From an uncultured Bifidobacterium sp. (lineage in GTDB: Bacteria > Actinomycetota > Actinomycetes > Actinomycetales > Bifidobacteriaceae), in the NCBI RefSeq assembly GCF_959020145.1, contig NZ_CAUEQY010000016.1, positions 1 to 25,850 on the forward strand: 25,850 nucleotides of DNA, given 5' to 3'. Positions 7,004-16,043 of this stretch are shown in pieces. Within the stretch, counting starts at the first letter, position 1; each line of letters begins with the position of its first letter. The notes beneath the pieces were generated by a model. That model did no database searches, was not told the DNA's origin, and saw only the letters and a program-made list of their open reading frames with translations. The translations under genes and the position numbers were made by a program.

Positions 7004-9066
7004 TCCATGAAGGAGGTGTCTTTCAGGTAATTCTTCCCCGTGGTGATGTCGTATTGGATGAGCCGGTAATCGGCCAGCAGCTGCTTGGTCTCGGCGTCGA
7101 AATCGTCTTCGGCCATGGGCTCGCCCTTGGAGTTCAGATAGATGTTCTGTCCTTCGGGGATGCGGTCCCAGCCTTGGATGTTGTTCACGACCGGCGGTTC
7201 CATGGCGGAGATCTTGGAATGCATTTCGGTGAGGAACGCCAGGTATGGGGAGACTTTGGCATCCATGTGCTCGGCCGCCTGGGCCACGAAGAAGTTCGGC
7301 GACGAGTATTCGGCGTTGTCGATCTTGTTGCCTTGCGTGCCGGAGGCTTTGTTGGACCAGATGAAGTAGTCCGTCTGATGCAGGGCCAGCGAGTTGTCGT
7401 CGTCCGCGGATGCCGAGGAGTAGATACCAGGCAGATGGTCGCCGTAGAAGACCACGGTGACCGGCTTGTCGAGCTTGTCGAGTTCGCTGAGGAATCCGGC
7501 GGTCGCCCCATCCGTCAGGGACGCGCCCTTTTGGTAGGTTTCGATGGATTCCTTCTCGTCGTCCTTCAACGGCTTTCCCGTAGTGGAGGAGGCTTTGAAG
7601 TCGTTGTGCTTGTACCAGTCATGGTAGGGCATGTGGTTCTGCATGGTGATGACCTGCAGGAACTGGTTCGACTTGGTTTTCCTGACTTCCTCCAGCGTGC
7701 TTTGGTAGGTGGCCTCGTCGGAGACGTACGGCGAATCGTCGATCTTGTCCTGATGCGAGATGACGTCCGGCCCGGTCAGCGTGTAGAAATGCGAGAAGCC
7801 GAACTTCTTGTAATTGGTGGCGCGCGAATACATGGACGACTCGTACGGGTGCAGTCCGATGGAGTTCTTGGACGCGCCCCACATCTGGTTGATGGTCGGC
7901 GTCCAATGCTCGCTCGGCACCAGCTGCTGGTATGGGCTGGTCAGGGAGGAATCGAAATTCGCCATGCTCAGGCCGGACAGTCCCATGTATTCCAAGTTGG
8001 CGGTGCCGCCGCCGTATCCGGAGGACAGCATCAGGCCGGACGTGGTATTCTGCTTGATCTCACGGATCTTCGGCATGGAATCCTTGTTGACTTTGAGTCC
8101 CGGCACGCGTGACGGGTCGGAGAAGGATTCGGACAGCACGTAGATGACGGTGCTGTCGGTCATGTTCGCGGAACGTTTCGCGTTGATCTTCTTCGCGGCC
8201 TTCTCATAGCGGGCCGCGACCTGCTTCATGGTCTCTTCGGAATAGTCGTCCGGCTTGACCATGACTTTCGGGTTGAGCTGACGGGTGAACGCCACCAGCG
8301 GCCCGTTGCGCTGGGCGTCGTATACGGAGTCCCACATGGAGGGCTTGTCCCCCATGACGGTGGCGAAGCCTTTGGCCCACGAGCCGACGGTGCTCACCTG
8401 CATCGAATACAGCGTGAAGAACAGGCCTGGAAGCAGGATCAGCAGCAGTCTTGCGATCGCGTTCACGGAACGGGATTGCTTGTCGGAGCCGCGAAACAGT
8501 CTGCCGTGACGCGCGTCGAGGCGGTTCAGGAAGACGAACAGCGCCACGAACGCGGCAAACGCCGCCACCGCGATCAGAATGGTCCATTGCGCGCCGGACG
8601 GCATGAAACTCATCAGATTGCCGGCGTCGGCTTTGAGGAAGTTCAGGTCGCTTGGCAGAATCGCCTCGTATCGAATCGACACTTTGAAATGCTCAATCAC
8701 GGCGACGATGAACGTCACCGCCAGAAATATCGGCGTGGCCACCCAGAAACGGTTGGTGAGCATGAGCAGGATCACGTACAGGACGCCCCACAGTATGAGG
8801 TTGAGCACAGCCACAAAATTAGCGCTGGTGAACATCTTGCCGACGAATCCCCAGCCGGTGAGCCACATGTTGTTCGATAGTTGGACTCGAGTGGCGGATT
8901 CGCTGACACCGATCTGCAGGGCGGCAACGCCCACCGCATCGAACAGCACGAATAGCACGCCGTAAAGCCAGCCGGGGAACTCCTTGCCCGCTTTCTTGGC
9001 CATCGGGTCCACGGTAGCGATGTCGAGCTCCTCAATCGGCTCGTTTTTCGATGTTGCTTTGGTCAC
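6994..9066 (-). CDS. LtaS-like membrane sulfatase/phosphoglycerol transferase
   Basis: A 690-residue membrane enzyme of the alkaline phosphatase/LTA synthase superfamily. About five hydrophobic helices fill the first 225 residues, and an extracellular catalytic domain follows. Visible metal and catalytic motifs are VLSESFSDPS (metal Glu), GGGTANLEYM (the Thr in the position of the LtaS nucleophile), QNHMPY and FYGDHLPG (Asp-His metal ligands). Family members move glycerol phosphate from phosphatidylglycerol to a glycolipid or polymer. A role in lipoteichoic acid-type or glycerophosphate decoration of the envelope is inferred. Start choice: GTG 9066 has AGTGGGG six bases before it; GTG 9078, four codons upstream, has no such site. 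It lies 146 bases downstream of the Zur-like gene. The exact substrate cannot be read from sequence. Confidence 0.87.
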   Translation of the reverse strand: MTKATSKNEPIEELDIATVDPMAKKAGKEFPGWLYGVLFVLFDAVGVAALQIGVSESATRVQLSNNMWLTGWGFVGKMFTSANFVAVLNLILWGVLYVILLMLTNRFWVATPIFLAVTFIVAVIEHFKVSIRYEAILPSDLNFLKADAGNLMSFMPSGAQWTILIAVAAFAAFVALFVFLNRLDARHGRLFRGSDKQSRSVNAIARLLLILLPGLFFTLYSMQVSTVGSWAKGFATVMGDKPSMWDSVYDAQRNGPLVAFTRQLNPKVMVKPDDYSEETMKQVAARYEKAAKKINAKRSANMTDSTVIYVLSESFSDPSRVPGLKVNKDSMPKIREIKQNTTSGLMLSSGYGGGTANLEYMGLSGLSMANFDSSLTSPYQQLVPSEHWTPTINQMWGASKNSIGLHPYESSMYSRATNYKKFGFSHFYTLTGPDVISHQDKIDDSPYVSDEATYQSTLEEVRKTKSNQFLQVITMQNHMPYHDWYKHNDFKASSTTGKPLKDDEKESIETYQKGASLTDGATAGFLSELDKLDKPVTVVFYGDHLPGIYSSASADDDNSLALHQTDYFIWSNKASGTQGNKIDNAEYSSPNFFVAQAAEHMDAKVSPYLAFLTEMHSKISAMEPPVVNNIQGWDRIPEGQNIYLNSKGEPMAEDDFDAETKQLLADYRLIQYDITTGKNYLKDTSFMDLP

Positions 9067-9099
9067 GCATAACCCCACTTAGTTCGTTTGCAATGCCCT

Positions 9100-9128
9100 A
9101 TTGTCATATACGCGTCTGAAAAAGACAA
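9100..9128 (-). promoter_or_regulatory. Candidate promoter for the LtaS-like gene
   Basis: On the minus strand, TTGTCT (9123-9128) and GACAAT (9100-9105) are spaced by 17 bp, and each matches the consensus at four of six positions. A small AACGT-CCA-ACGTT palindrome lies just upstream. The LtaS-like gene may therefore have its own start in addition to read-through from purEK and the zur-like gene. Confidence 0.35.
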
Positions 9129-9212
9129 CGTCCAACGTTTTTTCTTTACGATTTTTACGATTGGATTGCGCCGATGGCGATACGATTCCAACGGAAATAC
9201 GGCAGACAGCCG

Positions 9213-9611
9213 CTACTTGTCCGCCTTCCGGCAGTCCTCGCACAGGCCGAACACCTCCAGCGTGTGCCGTTCGATGGTGAAGCCGTACTTGTCGGAGATG
9301 CCTTTCAGCCAGCTTTCGGAAGGCGATTCAATTTCCACGGTTTTGCCGCAGTTCGTACAGACGAGGTGATGATGGTGCCCGTCATCGCCGCACAGGCGGA
9401 ACAGCTGCTGCCCGTCGAGACGGACCGTGTCGGCGCGGCCGGCTTCAGCCAGGGCGTTGAGCTGCCGGTAGACCGTGGCGAGTCCGATATGTTCGCCACG
9501 GTCTTCCAGCTTGCGGTGCAGCTCCTGCGCGGAGATGAATTCGTCGCAGCCGTTCAGCGCGTCGCGGATGGCGTCTTTCTGGCGGGTCTGCCGCACGATA
9601 TGTTCACTCAT
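9213..9611 (-). CDS. Fur-family metalloregulator, probably Zur-like
   Basis: A 132-residue repressor with the usual Fur layout: a winged helix (about 8-75, including LATVYRQLNALAEAG) and a dimerisation/metal domain. HHHH at 79-82 and the two CxxC pairs C85/C88 and C124/C127 form the sensing region and the structural zinc site. The HHHHLVCTNCGKTVEIE block resembles actinobacterial Zur more than Fur or PerR, so zinc-dependent repression is the best guess. It starts 11 bases after the purK stop and lacks a clear ribosome site, so translation is probably coupled to purK. The purE-purK-regulator order suggests co-transcription. The target genes cannot be told from this window. Confidence 0.88.
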   Translation of the reverse strand: MSEHIVRQTRQKDAIRDALNGCDEFISAQELHRKLEDRGEHIGLATVYRQLNALAEAGRADTVRLDGQQLFRLCGDDGHHHHLVCTNCGKTVEIESPSESWLKGISDKYGFTIERHTLEVFGLCEDCRKADK

Positions 9612-9622
9612 TACTTATGATG

Positions 9623-10798
9623 TCAGGCTTTCTTCAAGTCGTCCCAGCAGCCGGTGGCTTCAAGGTCGGCCACGGTTTTGGCGGTGTCGTCGGTCAGCAC
9701 GGTGATGTGCCCCATCTTACGGTCGTGGCGCACTTCCGCCTTGCAGTAGTCGTGCACGTTCCATTCGGGATGGTCGGCGATGAGCGCACGGGTCGGCGCC
9801 ACATGCTGGCCGAGCACGTTGACCATGACGGCGGGCTTGAGCAGCTGCGGCTGTTCGAGCGGCCAGCCGGCGATGCCGCGAATGTGCGCGTCGAACTGGT
9901 CGAACGAGCAGGCCTCGATGGTGTAGTGGCCGGAATTGTGCGGACGTGGGGCCAGTTCGTTGACGATGACCTTGTTGTCTTTGGTGATGAACAGTTCGAT
10001 GGCCAGAATGCCGGCGAGTTCGAAGCCTCTGGCCAGTCGCAACGCCAGCTCGTGCGCCTCCTTGGCCACGGTTTCGTCCACTTCGGCCGGCGCGATGGTC
10101 ATGTGCAGGATGTTGTTGCGATGCTCGTTGCGCACGATCGGGAAGGTCACGTAATCCTTGCCGTTGCCGGCGACGAGGATGCTCGCTTCGAACGCGAAAT
10201 CGACGAAGCCTTCCAGAATGCTTGGCGGGAAGCTGCCGTCATGGTCGGCGCGGGCGCGCACCTGCTCCAAGTCGGCTTCGGACTTGAGCACGGTCTGGCC
10301 GTGGCCGTCGTAACCGCCGGAACGGGTTTTGAGCACAGCCGGATAGTGGATCTCATCAAGTGCCGCTTCAAGTTCCTCGACGCTGTTGACGGCCTTCCAC
10401 GGCGCGGTGGGCGTGCCATGGTCGTTGATGAACCGCTTCTCGTTGACACGGTCCTGCGTGACGCGCAGCAGATCGGTGCCTTGCGGGGCCGCCGCGAGGG
10501 AACGCACTTGATCGATGGCGTCGGCGTCCACGTTCTCAAACTCGTAGGTGAGCACGTCGGACTTTTCAGCCAGTTCGCGGATGGCGGAAATGTCGTCGTA
10601 TTCGGCGGTCACTTGGAAATCCGCGACCTGAGCGGTCGGACAGTCGGGTGTCGGGTCGAGCACGCCGATGCGGAAGCCCATGTAGCGTGCGGACAGCGCC
10701 ATCATGCGGCCGAGCTGGCCGCCACCGATGATGCCGATGGTCGCGCCGGGCATCAGTCGTTCGATACGGCCGTTGGTTTCCTCAGACAAGCTGGGCAT
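9623..10798 (-). CDS. purK: N5-carboxyaminoimidazole ribonucleotide synthetase
   Basis: A 391-residue ATP-grasp enzyme that makes N5-CAIR from AIR, bicarbonate and ATP; PurE then rearranges the product. The N-terminal IGIIGGGQLGRMM, YEFENV, KTRSGGYDGHGQ and the C-terminal NELAPRPHNSGHYTIEA are classic PurK motifs. The start at 10798 overlaps the purE end by 17 bases and has GGTGG nine bases before it. An internal ATG at 10753 would still include the Rossmann motif but lacks a ribosome site. It is transcribed with purE and probably with the zur-like gene. It lies away from purF-purM-purD and on the opposite strand. Confidence 0.96.
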   Translation of the reverse strand: MPSLSEETNGRIERLMPGATIGIIGGGQLGRMMALSARYMGFRIGVLDPTPDCPTAQVADFQVTAEYDDISAIRELAEKSDVLTYEFENVDADAIDQVRSLAAAPQGTDLLRVTQDRVNEKRFINDHGTPTAPWKAVNSVEELEAALDEIHYPAVLKTRSGGYDGHGQTVLKSEADLEQVRARADHDGSFPPSILEGFVDFAFEASILVAGNGKDYVTFPIVRNEHRNNILHMTIAPAEVDETVAKEAHELALRLARGFELAGILAIELFITKDNKVIVNELAPRPHNSGHYTIEACSFDQFDAHIRGIAGWPLEQPQLLKPAVMVNVLGQHVAPTRALIADHPEWNVHDYCKAEVRHDRKMGHITVLTDDTAKTVADLEATGCWDDLKKA

Positions 10799-11279
10799 TG
10801 GATTCAGCCACCTTTTCCTTCAGGGAGTCACGATAGTCCTGCAGCGCCTTGGCCAGTCGCTCGTCGGTGGTGCTCAGAATGCTCACCGCGAGCAGGCCGG
10901 CGTTGGTTGCGCCGGAGTTGCCGACGGCGGTGGTGGCCACCGGAATGCCGCCCGGCATCTGCACGATGGACAGCAGCGAATCCCAGCCGGACAGCGCGTG
11001 GGAGCGTACCGGCACGCCGATGACCGGCAGTGTGGTCTGCGCCGCGACCATGCCCGGCAGGTGGGCCGCGCCGCCCGCGCCGGCGATGATGATCTTCAGC
11101 CCGTTGGCACGGGCGTTGTGCGCGAACTCACCCATCAGTTCCGGGGTGCGGTGCGCGGAAATCACCTGCTTCATGTACGGCACCTCGAACTGGTCGAGCA
11201 TCTCGCATGCGTGCTTCATGGTCTCCCAATCGCTTGCCGATCCCATGATCACCGCGACTTCAGGCTTGTTGTCTGCCAT
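10782..11279 (-). CDS. purE: N5-carboxyaminoimidazole ribonucleotide mutase
   Basis: A 165-residue class I PurE, the usual length. It converts N5-CAIR to CAIR in an octamer and works directly after PurK. Motifs seen are IMGSASDWETM near the N-terminus, ISAHRTPE (the catalytic His), AGAGGAAHLPGM and GGIPVATTAVG. ATG 11279 is chosen over the adjacent TTG at 11282 because GGAGG lies five bases before the ATG. The 3' end overlaps purK by 17 bases. The 53-base space to the upstream oxidoreductase holds two small palindromes that may belong to a promoter or operator. Confidence 0.96.
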   Translation of the reverse strand: MADNKPEVAVIMGSASDWETMKHACEMLDQFEVPYMKQVISAHRTPELMGEFAHNARANGLKIIIAGAGGAAHLPGMVAAQTTLPVIGVPVRSHALSGWDSLLSIVQMPGGIPVATTAVGNSGATNAGLLAVSILSTTDERLAKALQDYRDSLKEKVAESNAQLV

Positions 11280-11298
11280 CAAAACCTCCGAAGGATTT

Positions 11299-11324
11299 AC
11301 GTAGACTTACGTGTTCCAGAACAC
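11299..11324. promoter_or_regulatory. Overlapping palindromes in the purE leader
   Basis: ACGTA-GACT-TACGT (11299-11312) and GTGTTC-CA-GAACAC (11311-11324) lie directly next to each other, 20-45 bases before purE. They are compact enough to be protein-binding sites for the purEK unit, or a short hairpin between the oxidoreductase and purE. No regulator can be named. Confidence 0.35.
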
Positions 11325-11332
11325 CGCCTACT

Positions 11333-12334
11333 TTACTTACTTGGCTCGATGTGCAGCACGACCTTTCCGAAAACGTCGCCGTCGACCACTTTGCGGAACG
11401 CCGCGGGCGCGTCGGCAAGCGCGTAGGTGGAGTCGATGACGGGGTGCAGGTCGGCGTGTTCCACGAATTTGAGCAGTCGTGCGAAATCGTCACGCGAACC
11501 CATGGTGTTGCCTTGCACGCGAATGTCCTGGAAGAAGATGCGGGTCAGTTCGGCTCCAGGCTGGTCTCCTGTGGTGGCTCCGCAGATGGCGATGGTGCCG
11601 CCGGGGCGTACGGATTTGACGGAATGGCTCCAGGTGGCCGCGCCGACCGATTCGATGACAGCGTCGACCTTATGCGGCAGTCGCGCGCCGGTTTCGAAGG
11701 CGGCGTCGGCTCCGATGGCGATCGCGCGGTCTCGTTTCTCTTCGCTGCGTGACGTGACGAACACTTCCAGTCCTGCCGCATGGGCGAGTTGGATGGCCGC
11801 TGTGGACACGCCGCCGCCCGCGCCTTGGACGAGCACGGTGTCTCCCGGTTTCACGTTGGCCGATGTGAACAGCAGTGAGTAGGCGGTCAGCCAGCTGGTG
11901 CCGAGCGCGGCAGCCTCATCGAGGGTCAGGTTGGCGGGTTTGGCGAACACGTTGGCGCTGGGCACTTGGGTGGTTTCGGCCATGGTGCCCGCGTATTTTT
12001 CGGATAGGATGGTGCGCCGCTCCCCCGGCATGACGCCGGCGCCGTCGGTGCCGACGAAGGTGTAGAGCACCACTTCGGCTCCGGCTTTCAGCCCTTTGCG
12101 AACAGGAATGTCCTCGTCGAGCACGCCTGACGCGTCGGTGCCGAGAATCATCGGCGTCTGTTCGGCGGAGAGTCCCACGCCCTGCAGGCTCCAGATGTCG
12201 TGGTGGTTCACGCTGGCTGCGGCCACGTGGATGGTACTCCAGAACGGCTTGGTTTCGGGCGTGTCCAGCTCCCCCACCTTGAGTTGCGACAGCGGATTGT
12301 CATAATCGGTTCCTGCTGCGTATACGGCTTTCAT
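11333..12334 (-). CDS. MDR-superfamily quinone-oxidoreductase-like dehydrogenase
   Basis: A 333-residue NAD(P)H-dependent medium-chain oxidoreductase. The N-terminal GroES-like domain runs to about 125. The Rossmann domain carries VLVQGAGGGVSTAAIQLA, the glycine-rich cofactor loop. The protein has a single cysteine (in TIAICGA) and so lacks both the catalytic and structural zinc ligands of alcohol dehydrogenases; it belongs to the zinc-free QOR-type branch even though such proteins are often labelled zinc-binding. The substrate is unknown, with quinones, enones or aldehydes possible. ATG 12334 has GAAGGAG eight bases upstream. It is divergent from the DXS-like gene across 174 bases, where I see no firm promoter, and lies 53 bases before purE on the same strand. 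Confidence 0.87.
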   Translation of the reverse strand: MKAVYAAGTDYDNPLSQLKVGELDTPETKPFWSTIHVAAASVNHHDIWSLQGVGLSAEQTPMILGTDASGVLDEDIPVRKGLKAGAEVVLYTFVGTDGAGVMPGERRTILSEKYAGTMAETTQVPSANVFAKPANLTLDEAAALGTSWLTAYSLLFTSANVKPGDTVLVQGAGGGVSTAAIQLAHAAGLEVFVTSRSEEKRDRAIAIGADAAFETGARLPHKVDAVIESVGAATWSHSVKSVRPGGTIAICGATTGDQPGAELTRIFFQDIRVQGNTMGSRDDFARLLKFVEHADLHPVIDSTYALADAPAAFRKVVDGDVFGKVVLHIEPSK

Positions 12335-12508
12335 GGTCAGCGCTCCTTCGCGGTTTTTCGGTGGTTCGATTCATTTCATCGTTTCCATTGTGCCGCAGTT
12401 GAGAAGACTTTGCAGGTATTTCACAACCGACACCCCGGCAGAGGCATACAGTGGGATAGGATTTTCCGCGGTAAAGAAGACAGGTTCAGGGAAGGACAGT
12501 TGCGCATA

Positions 12509-14413
12509 ATGACCGCTGGCATACTGGGTTCGATTCATTCTCCGGCGGATGTGCATGCCCTTTCTTCGCAACAGTTGCGTGATCTGTGTCTGGAGATTCG
12601 TTCCACGCTGTTGAATTACGGCCGGAAGCATGGTGGCCACATCGGTTCGAATCTTGGCGTGGTGGAGCTTACCGTGGCGTTGCACCGCGTGTTCGGTTCT
12701 CCACGTGACCGTTTCGTTTTCGATGTCTCCCACCAGAGCTACGTGCACAAGATGCTTACCGGGCGCGCCGAGGCGTATCTGGACGAGTCGCGGTTCGGCG
12801 AGGTGACGGGTTTCACCAATCCGTTGGAAAGCGAGCATGATTCCTTCGTGCTGGGCCATACCGGCACGTCCATCTCCCTTGCCTGCGGTCTTGCCAAAAC
12901 ACGTGATATGCAACATACCGCTGCGGGTGCAAGCGAAATCGGCAACGTCATCGCCATCATCGGCGACGGTTCGTTGAGCTCGGCGATCGCTTTCGAAGGA
13001 CTGAACAACGCTGCCGAACAGGGCGGTAATCTCATCATCGTCGTCAACGACAATGAGATGTCGATCGCCGAGGATTTCGGTGGCATGTACGGCAATCTTG
13101 CCCGTCTGCGCGCGTCGAACGGAACCGCGGAGCTGAATCTGTTCAAGGCGTTCGGACTTGACTACCGTTATGTGGAGCAGGGCAACGATGTGGACACGCT
13201 GGTCGCGGCGCTTGAAGACTTGAAGGATATCGACCATCCCGTCGTGCTGCATATCCACACCACCAAGGGCTTGGGTTTCAGCGATGAGACCGAGGCGCAG
13301 GATGGTTCCGACGGATGCAACCAGACCAATCCGCAGCCGCATGCCGGCCAATGCGAGGCGAATCATTGGCAGGATCCGGATAGCGCGCTCGGCAAGCCGC
13401 TTGACGCGCGCAAATACTACGGTCAGATGGCCATGGCTTCGTTGGAGTCCCGTTTCGAAAACGAGCCGGGACTGGTGGTCATCTCCCCCGCCACCCCTGG
13501 TTCGAATGGCATCACCCGTGATTTCCGTGAACGTGCCGGATCGCATTATGTGGACACCGGCATTACCGAGGAGCATGCGGCCGCGTTCGCCGCAGGCATC
13601 GCGAAGGCTGGAGGCCGGCCGGTTCTGGCGACTTCCGCCACGTTCTTCCAGCGTATTTACGACCAGTTGCAGCAGGAGCTGGCGTTGAATCATGTTCCGG
13701 CGACGCTGCTGATTTTCGGAGCGGGCATTTCCGGCGCGGACAATACACATTCCGGCACGTTCGATATGACGATGTTCGCCAACACGCCTGATGTGACCTG
13801 TCTGGCGCCGACCAGCGGAGAGCAGATGCTGGACATGCTTGCATGGGCCACGGGGCCGTCTGATCATGGTGTGACGGCTATCCGCATGCCCGGCGAGCAG
13901 ATTCTTGCCATGGAGCGTTCCGCCGATATGGCGTTCGACCCGGCCGAACGTGCCGACGCGCACGAGACGACGATCGATATTACCGGCGATTGCCCTTTCA
14001 CGCGGTACCAGATCGTACGTCCGGGACGTGAAGTGGCGATTCTCGGCTTGGGCAATACACTGCCGTTGGCGGCCGAGGTGGCGGCAACGCTCGAAAACGA
14101 CGACGATATCAATGCGACGCTTATCGACGCGCAGCAGTATTCCGCGATGGATGGCGAGCTGCTGGACGTGCTTGCCGACGGCCATCGTGTGGTCGTCACC
14201 TTGGAGGATGGCCAGCTGGAAGGCGGCTGGGGTGAGAAGGTGACCGCGTTCTACGCGAATTCCACCAATCCAAAGGCGGCCGGTGTGCGTGTGCTCAACT
14301 TCGGCGCATCGAAAGAATTCACCGATCGTGTGCCCCTTGCCGAGCTTGATGAACGTTACGGGCTGACTGTGGAAGCGGTGGCTGATCGCATTCGCCGCGT
14401 CTTGGCCCGTTAA
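12509..14413 (+). CDS. DXS-like thiamine-diphosphate-dependent transketolase-family enzyme
   Basis: A 634-residue protein with the three-domain layout and length of 1-deoxy-D-xylulose-5-phosphate synthase. The N-terminal GGHIGSNLGVVELT (H44), DVSHQSY (H75), GDG at 152-154 and VVNDNEMSI form the ThDP/Mg site. GITEEH supplies the catalytic Glu (E354), but the next residue is Glu where DXS has Gln. The arginines that bind the substrate phosphate in E. coli DXS (R420 in DRAG, R478 in YPRG) align with G404 and G462; D411 and H414 are kept. It is therefore DXS-like in fold, but probably not in substrate. ATG 12509 matches the family N-terminus, although GAAGGA is a long 12 bases before it. The downstream gene converges on it, with no convincing terminator between. 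Confidence 0.82.
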   Translation: MTAGILGSIHSPADVHALSSQQLRDLCLEIRSTLLNYGRKHGGHIGSNLGVVELTVALHRVFGSPRDRFVFDVSHQSYVHKMLTGRAEAYLDESRFGEVTGFTNPLESEHDSFVLGHTGTSISLACGLAKTRDMQHTAAGASEIGNVIAIIGDGSLSSAIAFEGLNNAAEQGGNLIIVVNDNEMSIAEDFGGMYGNLARLRASNGTAELNLFKAFGLDYRYVEQGNDVDTLVAALEDLKDIDHPVVLHIHTTKGLGFSDETEAQDGSDGCNQTNPQPHAGQCEANHWQDPDSALGKPLDARKYYGQMAMASLESRFENEPGLVVISPATPGSNGITRDFRERAGSHYVDTGITEEHAAAFAAGIAKAGGRPVLATSATFFQRIYDQLQQELALNHVPATLLIFGAGISGADNTHSGTFDMTMFANTPDVTCLAPTSGEQMLDMLAWATGPSDHGVTAIRMPGEQILAMERSADMAFDPAERADAHETTIDITGDCPFTRYQIVRPGREVAILGLGNTLPLAAEVAATLENDDDINATLIDAQQYSAMDGELLDVLADGHRVVVTLEDGQLEGGWGEKVTAFYANSTNPKAAGVRVLNFGASKEFTDRVPLAELDERYGLTVEAVADRIRRVLAR

Positions 14414-14529
14414 TCACGCAACTAGCCGGCACCGTCAAAAATCGACAGGGAACGTCGAACAATCGCGAAATGCCGGCCCACGCTGAACAGCACATGGCCG
14501 ACCATAGGCATTATTGTCAATCGCAATCG

Positions 14530-16041
14530 CTATTGCTCGTTCTTGATGGCGTCCAACGCAGGAATCTTCACAGCCTTATTAGCTGGCCCCAAACCGGCGA
14601 GTATGCCCACCAGAATTGAAAACAGCACGGCCACGACAAACAGCCACCATGGAATCACGGAGATTCGGCTCACGTCGTCACCGCCCATAATCGCTTTGCC
14701 TACGTTTTCCATACTGAATCCACCAAACGACAGCAGATTGATGCTCAGCGACCCCAAGGCGGAAATCAGACAGGCGATAAGTCCACCGACCAGACCGATG
14801 GCACCTGCTTCACATAGGAACATCGTGCGAATATCCTTCACATAGCAGCCGAGCGCCTTCATAATGCCGATTTCCCGAGTGCGTTCCGACACGGACATAA
14901 TCATGGTGTTGGCGATGCCGATGGCCGCCACCAGGAATGACACCGCGCCAATGCCTCCCAATGCGAGCTGGATGCCACGACTCTGCTTTTCAATCTCCTT
15001 GCGGGTCTGTTCGAAGGACGTGGTTTGGTAGCCAGACATTTTGATCTGCGCTTCGATACCCGGCACATCCTTGATATTTTGAGCGTGCACCACCACTTGG
15101 TCGTAGTTTGTTTTGGTCCGGCTGGTGGTATTGGTTTTGCCGTCGATTTTGGCCTGCAATGTGTCCATATCCTCCAGCGACATGACTACACCGGAGCTGA
15201 ATGCATCGTAATTATTGGTTGAAGCGTCCAACACACCGACCACGGTGAGAGGCATGGAAACCACAGGATTCTGCGAACTGGCAGTACCATCGCCGTCGCC
15301 TGAATCGGTGGAACTCATCGAAGTGCTGCCTATTTTGCGGTAATCGTCAGGGCTTTGATAATCGGCTCCGGTAATCAAATTGAGTTTCGTGGTCAGTACG
15401 TCGAAGAACGGCTTCTCCCCCTCGCTCTCCTTGCAACCGTTCTCATCGCACTCATAATCACCGGGAGCGATACGCCTGGAGTCATCATCGGAACGATACT
15501 TATCCATAAACTGGTATGCCGCGTATTTGCCGAGCAATACTTCTCCGGCACGCCTTGGCATACGCCCTTGAACGAGCTTGTATCCCGATGCTTCAAGCTG
15601 GGTCATATCCGTACCCATCACAGAAGCATATTGAGCCACGTATCGGGATCCGGCTCCCGCAGTGAGATCCACGGTGCTCTGCGCCGACCGCTGTGGCATC
15701 ACGGCCGCGACGCCTGAAATGCCACGGAACGTCTGTACCGCAGCATCGTCAAGCTTGGCCTGCTGATCCGATGATGTCATGTCCGACGAAGACAAACTCG
15801 ACATACCGACGCCAGAGCTGTCGTACGCGCCCGAGCCGCCGGCAGCTGTGACGGTAATGTCGTTGAGATTGCCCATGCTCTTGAGCATCTGCTCATTCTG
15901 CTCGCTGATGCCTTGTCCAATCGAAATCATCAGGACGATAGAGCAGCAGCCGACGATCACGCCGAGCACCGTCAAAATCGTACGCGATTTGCGCCGCAGC
16001 AAATTCTGCGCGCAAGTATGTGCGATATCCGAAAATCGCAT
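14530..16041 (-). CDS. FtsX/MacB-type ABC transporter permease
   Basis: A 503-residue permease with one N-terminal membrane helix (about 20-42), a large extracellular domain (about 45-355) and three C-terminal helices, as in MacB/LolC-type mechanotransmission transporters. RTREIGIMKALG is the conserved cytoplasmic coupling stretch after the second helix, and PALDAIKNE is a typical tail. The outer domain is long, rich in Ser and Asp, and carries a CDENGC cysteine pair that could form a disulfide. It begins two bases after the stop of the CARDB-like gene and completes an operon with the ATPase. Family members export peptides, antibiotics or lipids, or signal across the membrane; the substrate here is unknown. 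Confidence 0.91.
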   Translation of the reverse strand: MRFSDIAHTCAQNLLRRKSRTILTVLGVIVGCCSIVLMISIGQGISEQNEQMLKSMGNLNDITVTAAGGSGAYDSSGVGMSSLSSSDMTSSDQQAKLDDAAVQTFRGISGVAAVMPQRSAQSTVDLTAGAGSRYVAQYASVMGTDMTQLEASGYKLVQGRMPRRAGEVLLGKYAAYQFMDKYRSDDDSRRIAPGDYECDENGCKESEGEKPFFDVLTTKLNLITGADYQSPDDYRKIGSTSMSSTDSGDGDGTASSQNPVVSMPLTVVGVLDASTNNYDAFSSGVVMSLEDMDTLQAKIDGKTNTTSRTKTNYDQVVVHAQNIKDVPGIEAQIKMSGYQTTSFEQTRKEIEKQSRGIQLALGGIGAVSFLVAAIGIANTMIMSVSERTREIGIMKALGCYVKDIRTMFLCEAGAIGLVGGLIACLISALGSLSINLLSFGGFSMENVGKAIMGGDDVSRISVIPWWLFVVAVLFSILVGILAGLGPANKAVKIPALDAIKNEQ

Positions 16042-16043
16042 GC

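Noticed and set aside
11333..12334. Zinc-dependent alcohol dehydrogenase label for the MDR protein
   Set aside because: The protein has one cysteine only and lacks the catalytic and structural zinc ligands.
12371..14185. 604-codon antisense frame opposite the DXS-like gene
   Set aside because: The plus-strand gene has clear motifs; the antisense translation is Arg/His-rich with none.
14425..14477. GCCGGCA/TGCCGGC inverted repeat as terminator between the DXS-like gene and the permease
   Set aside because: Only seven base pairs with a 39-nt spacer and no T-run; too weak to call.
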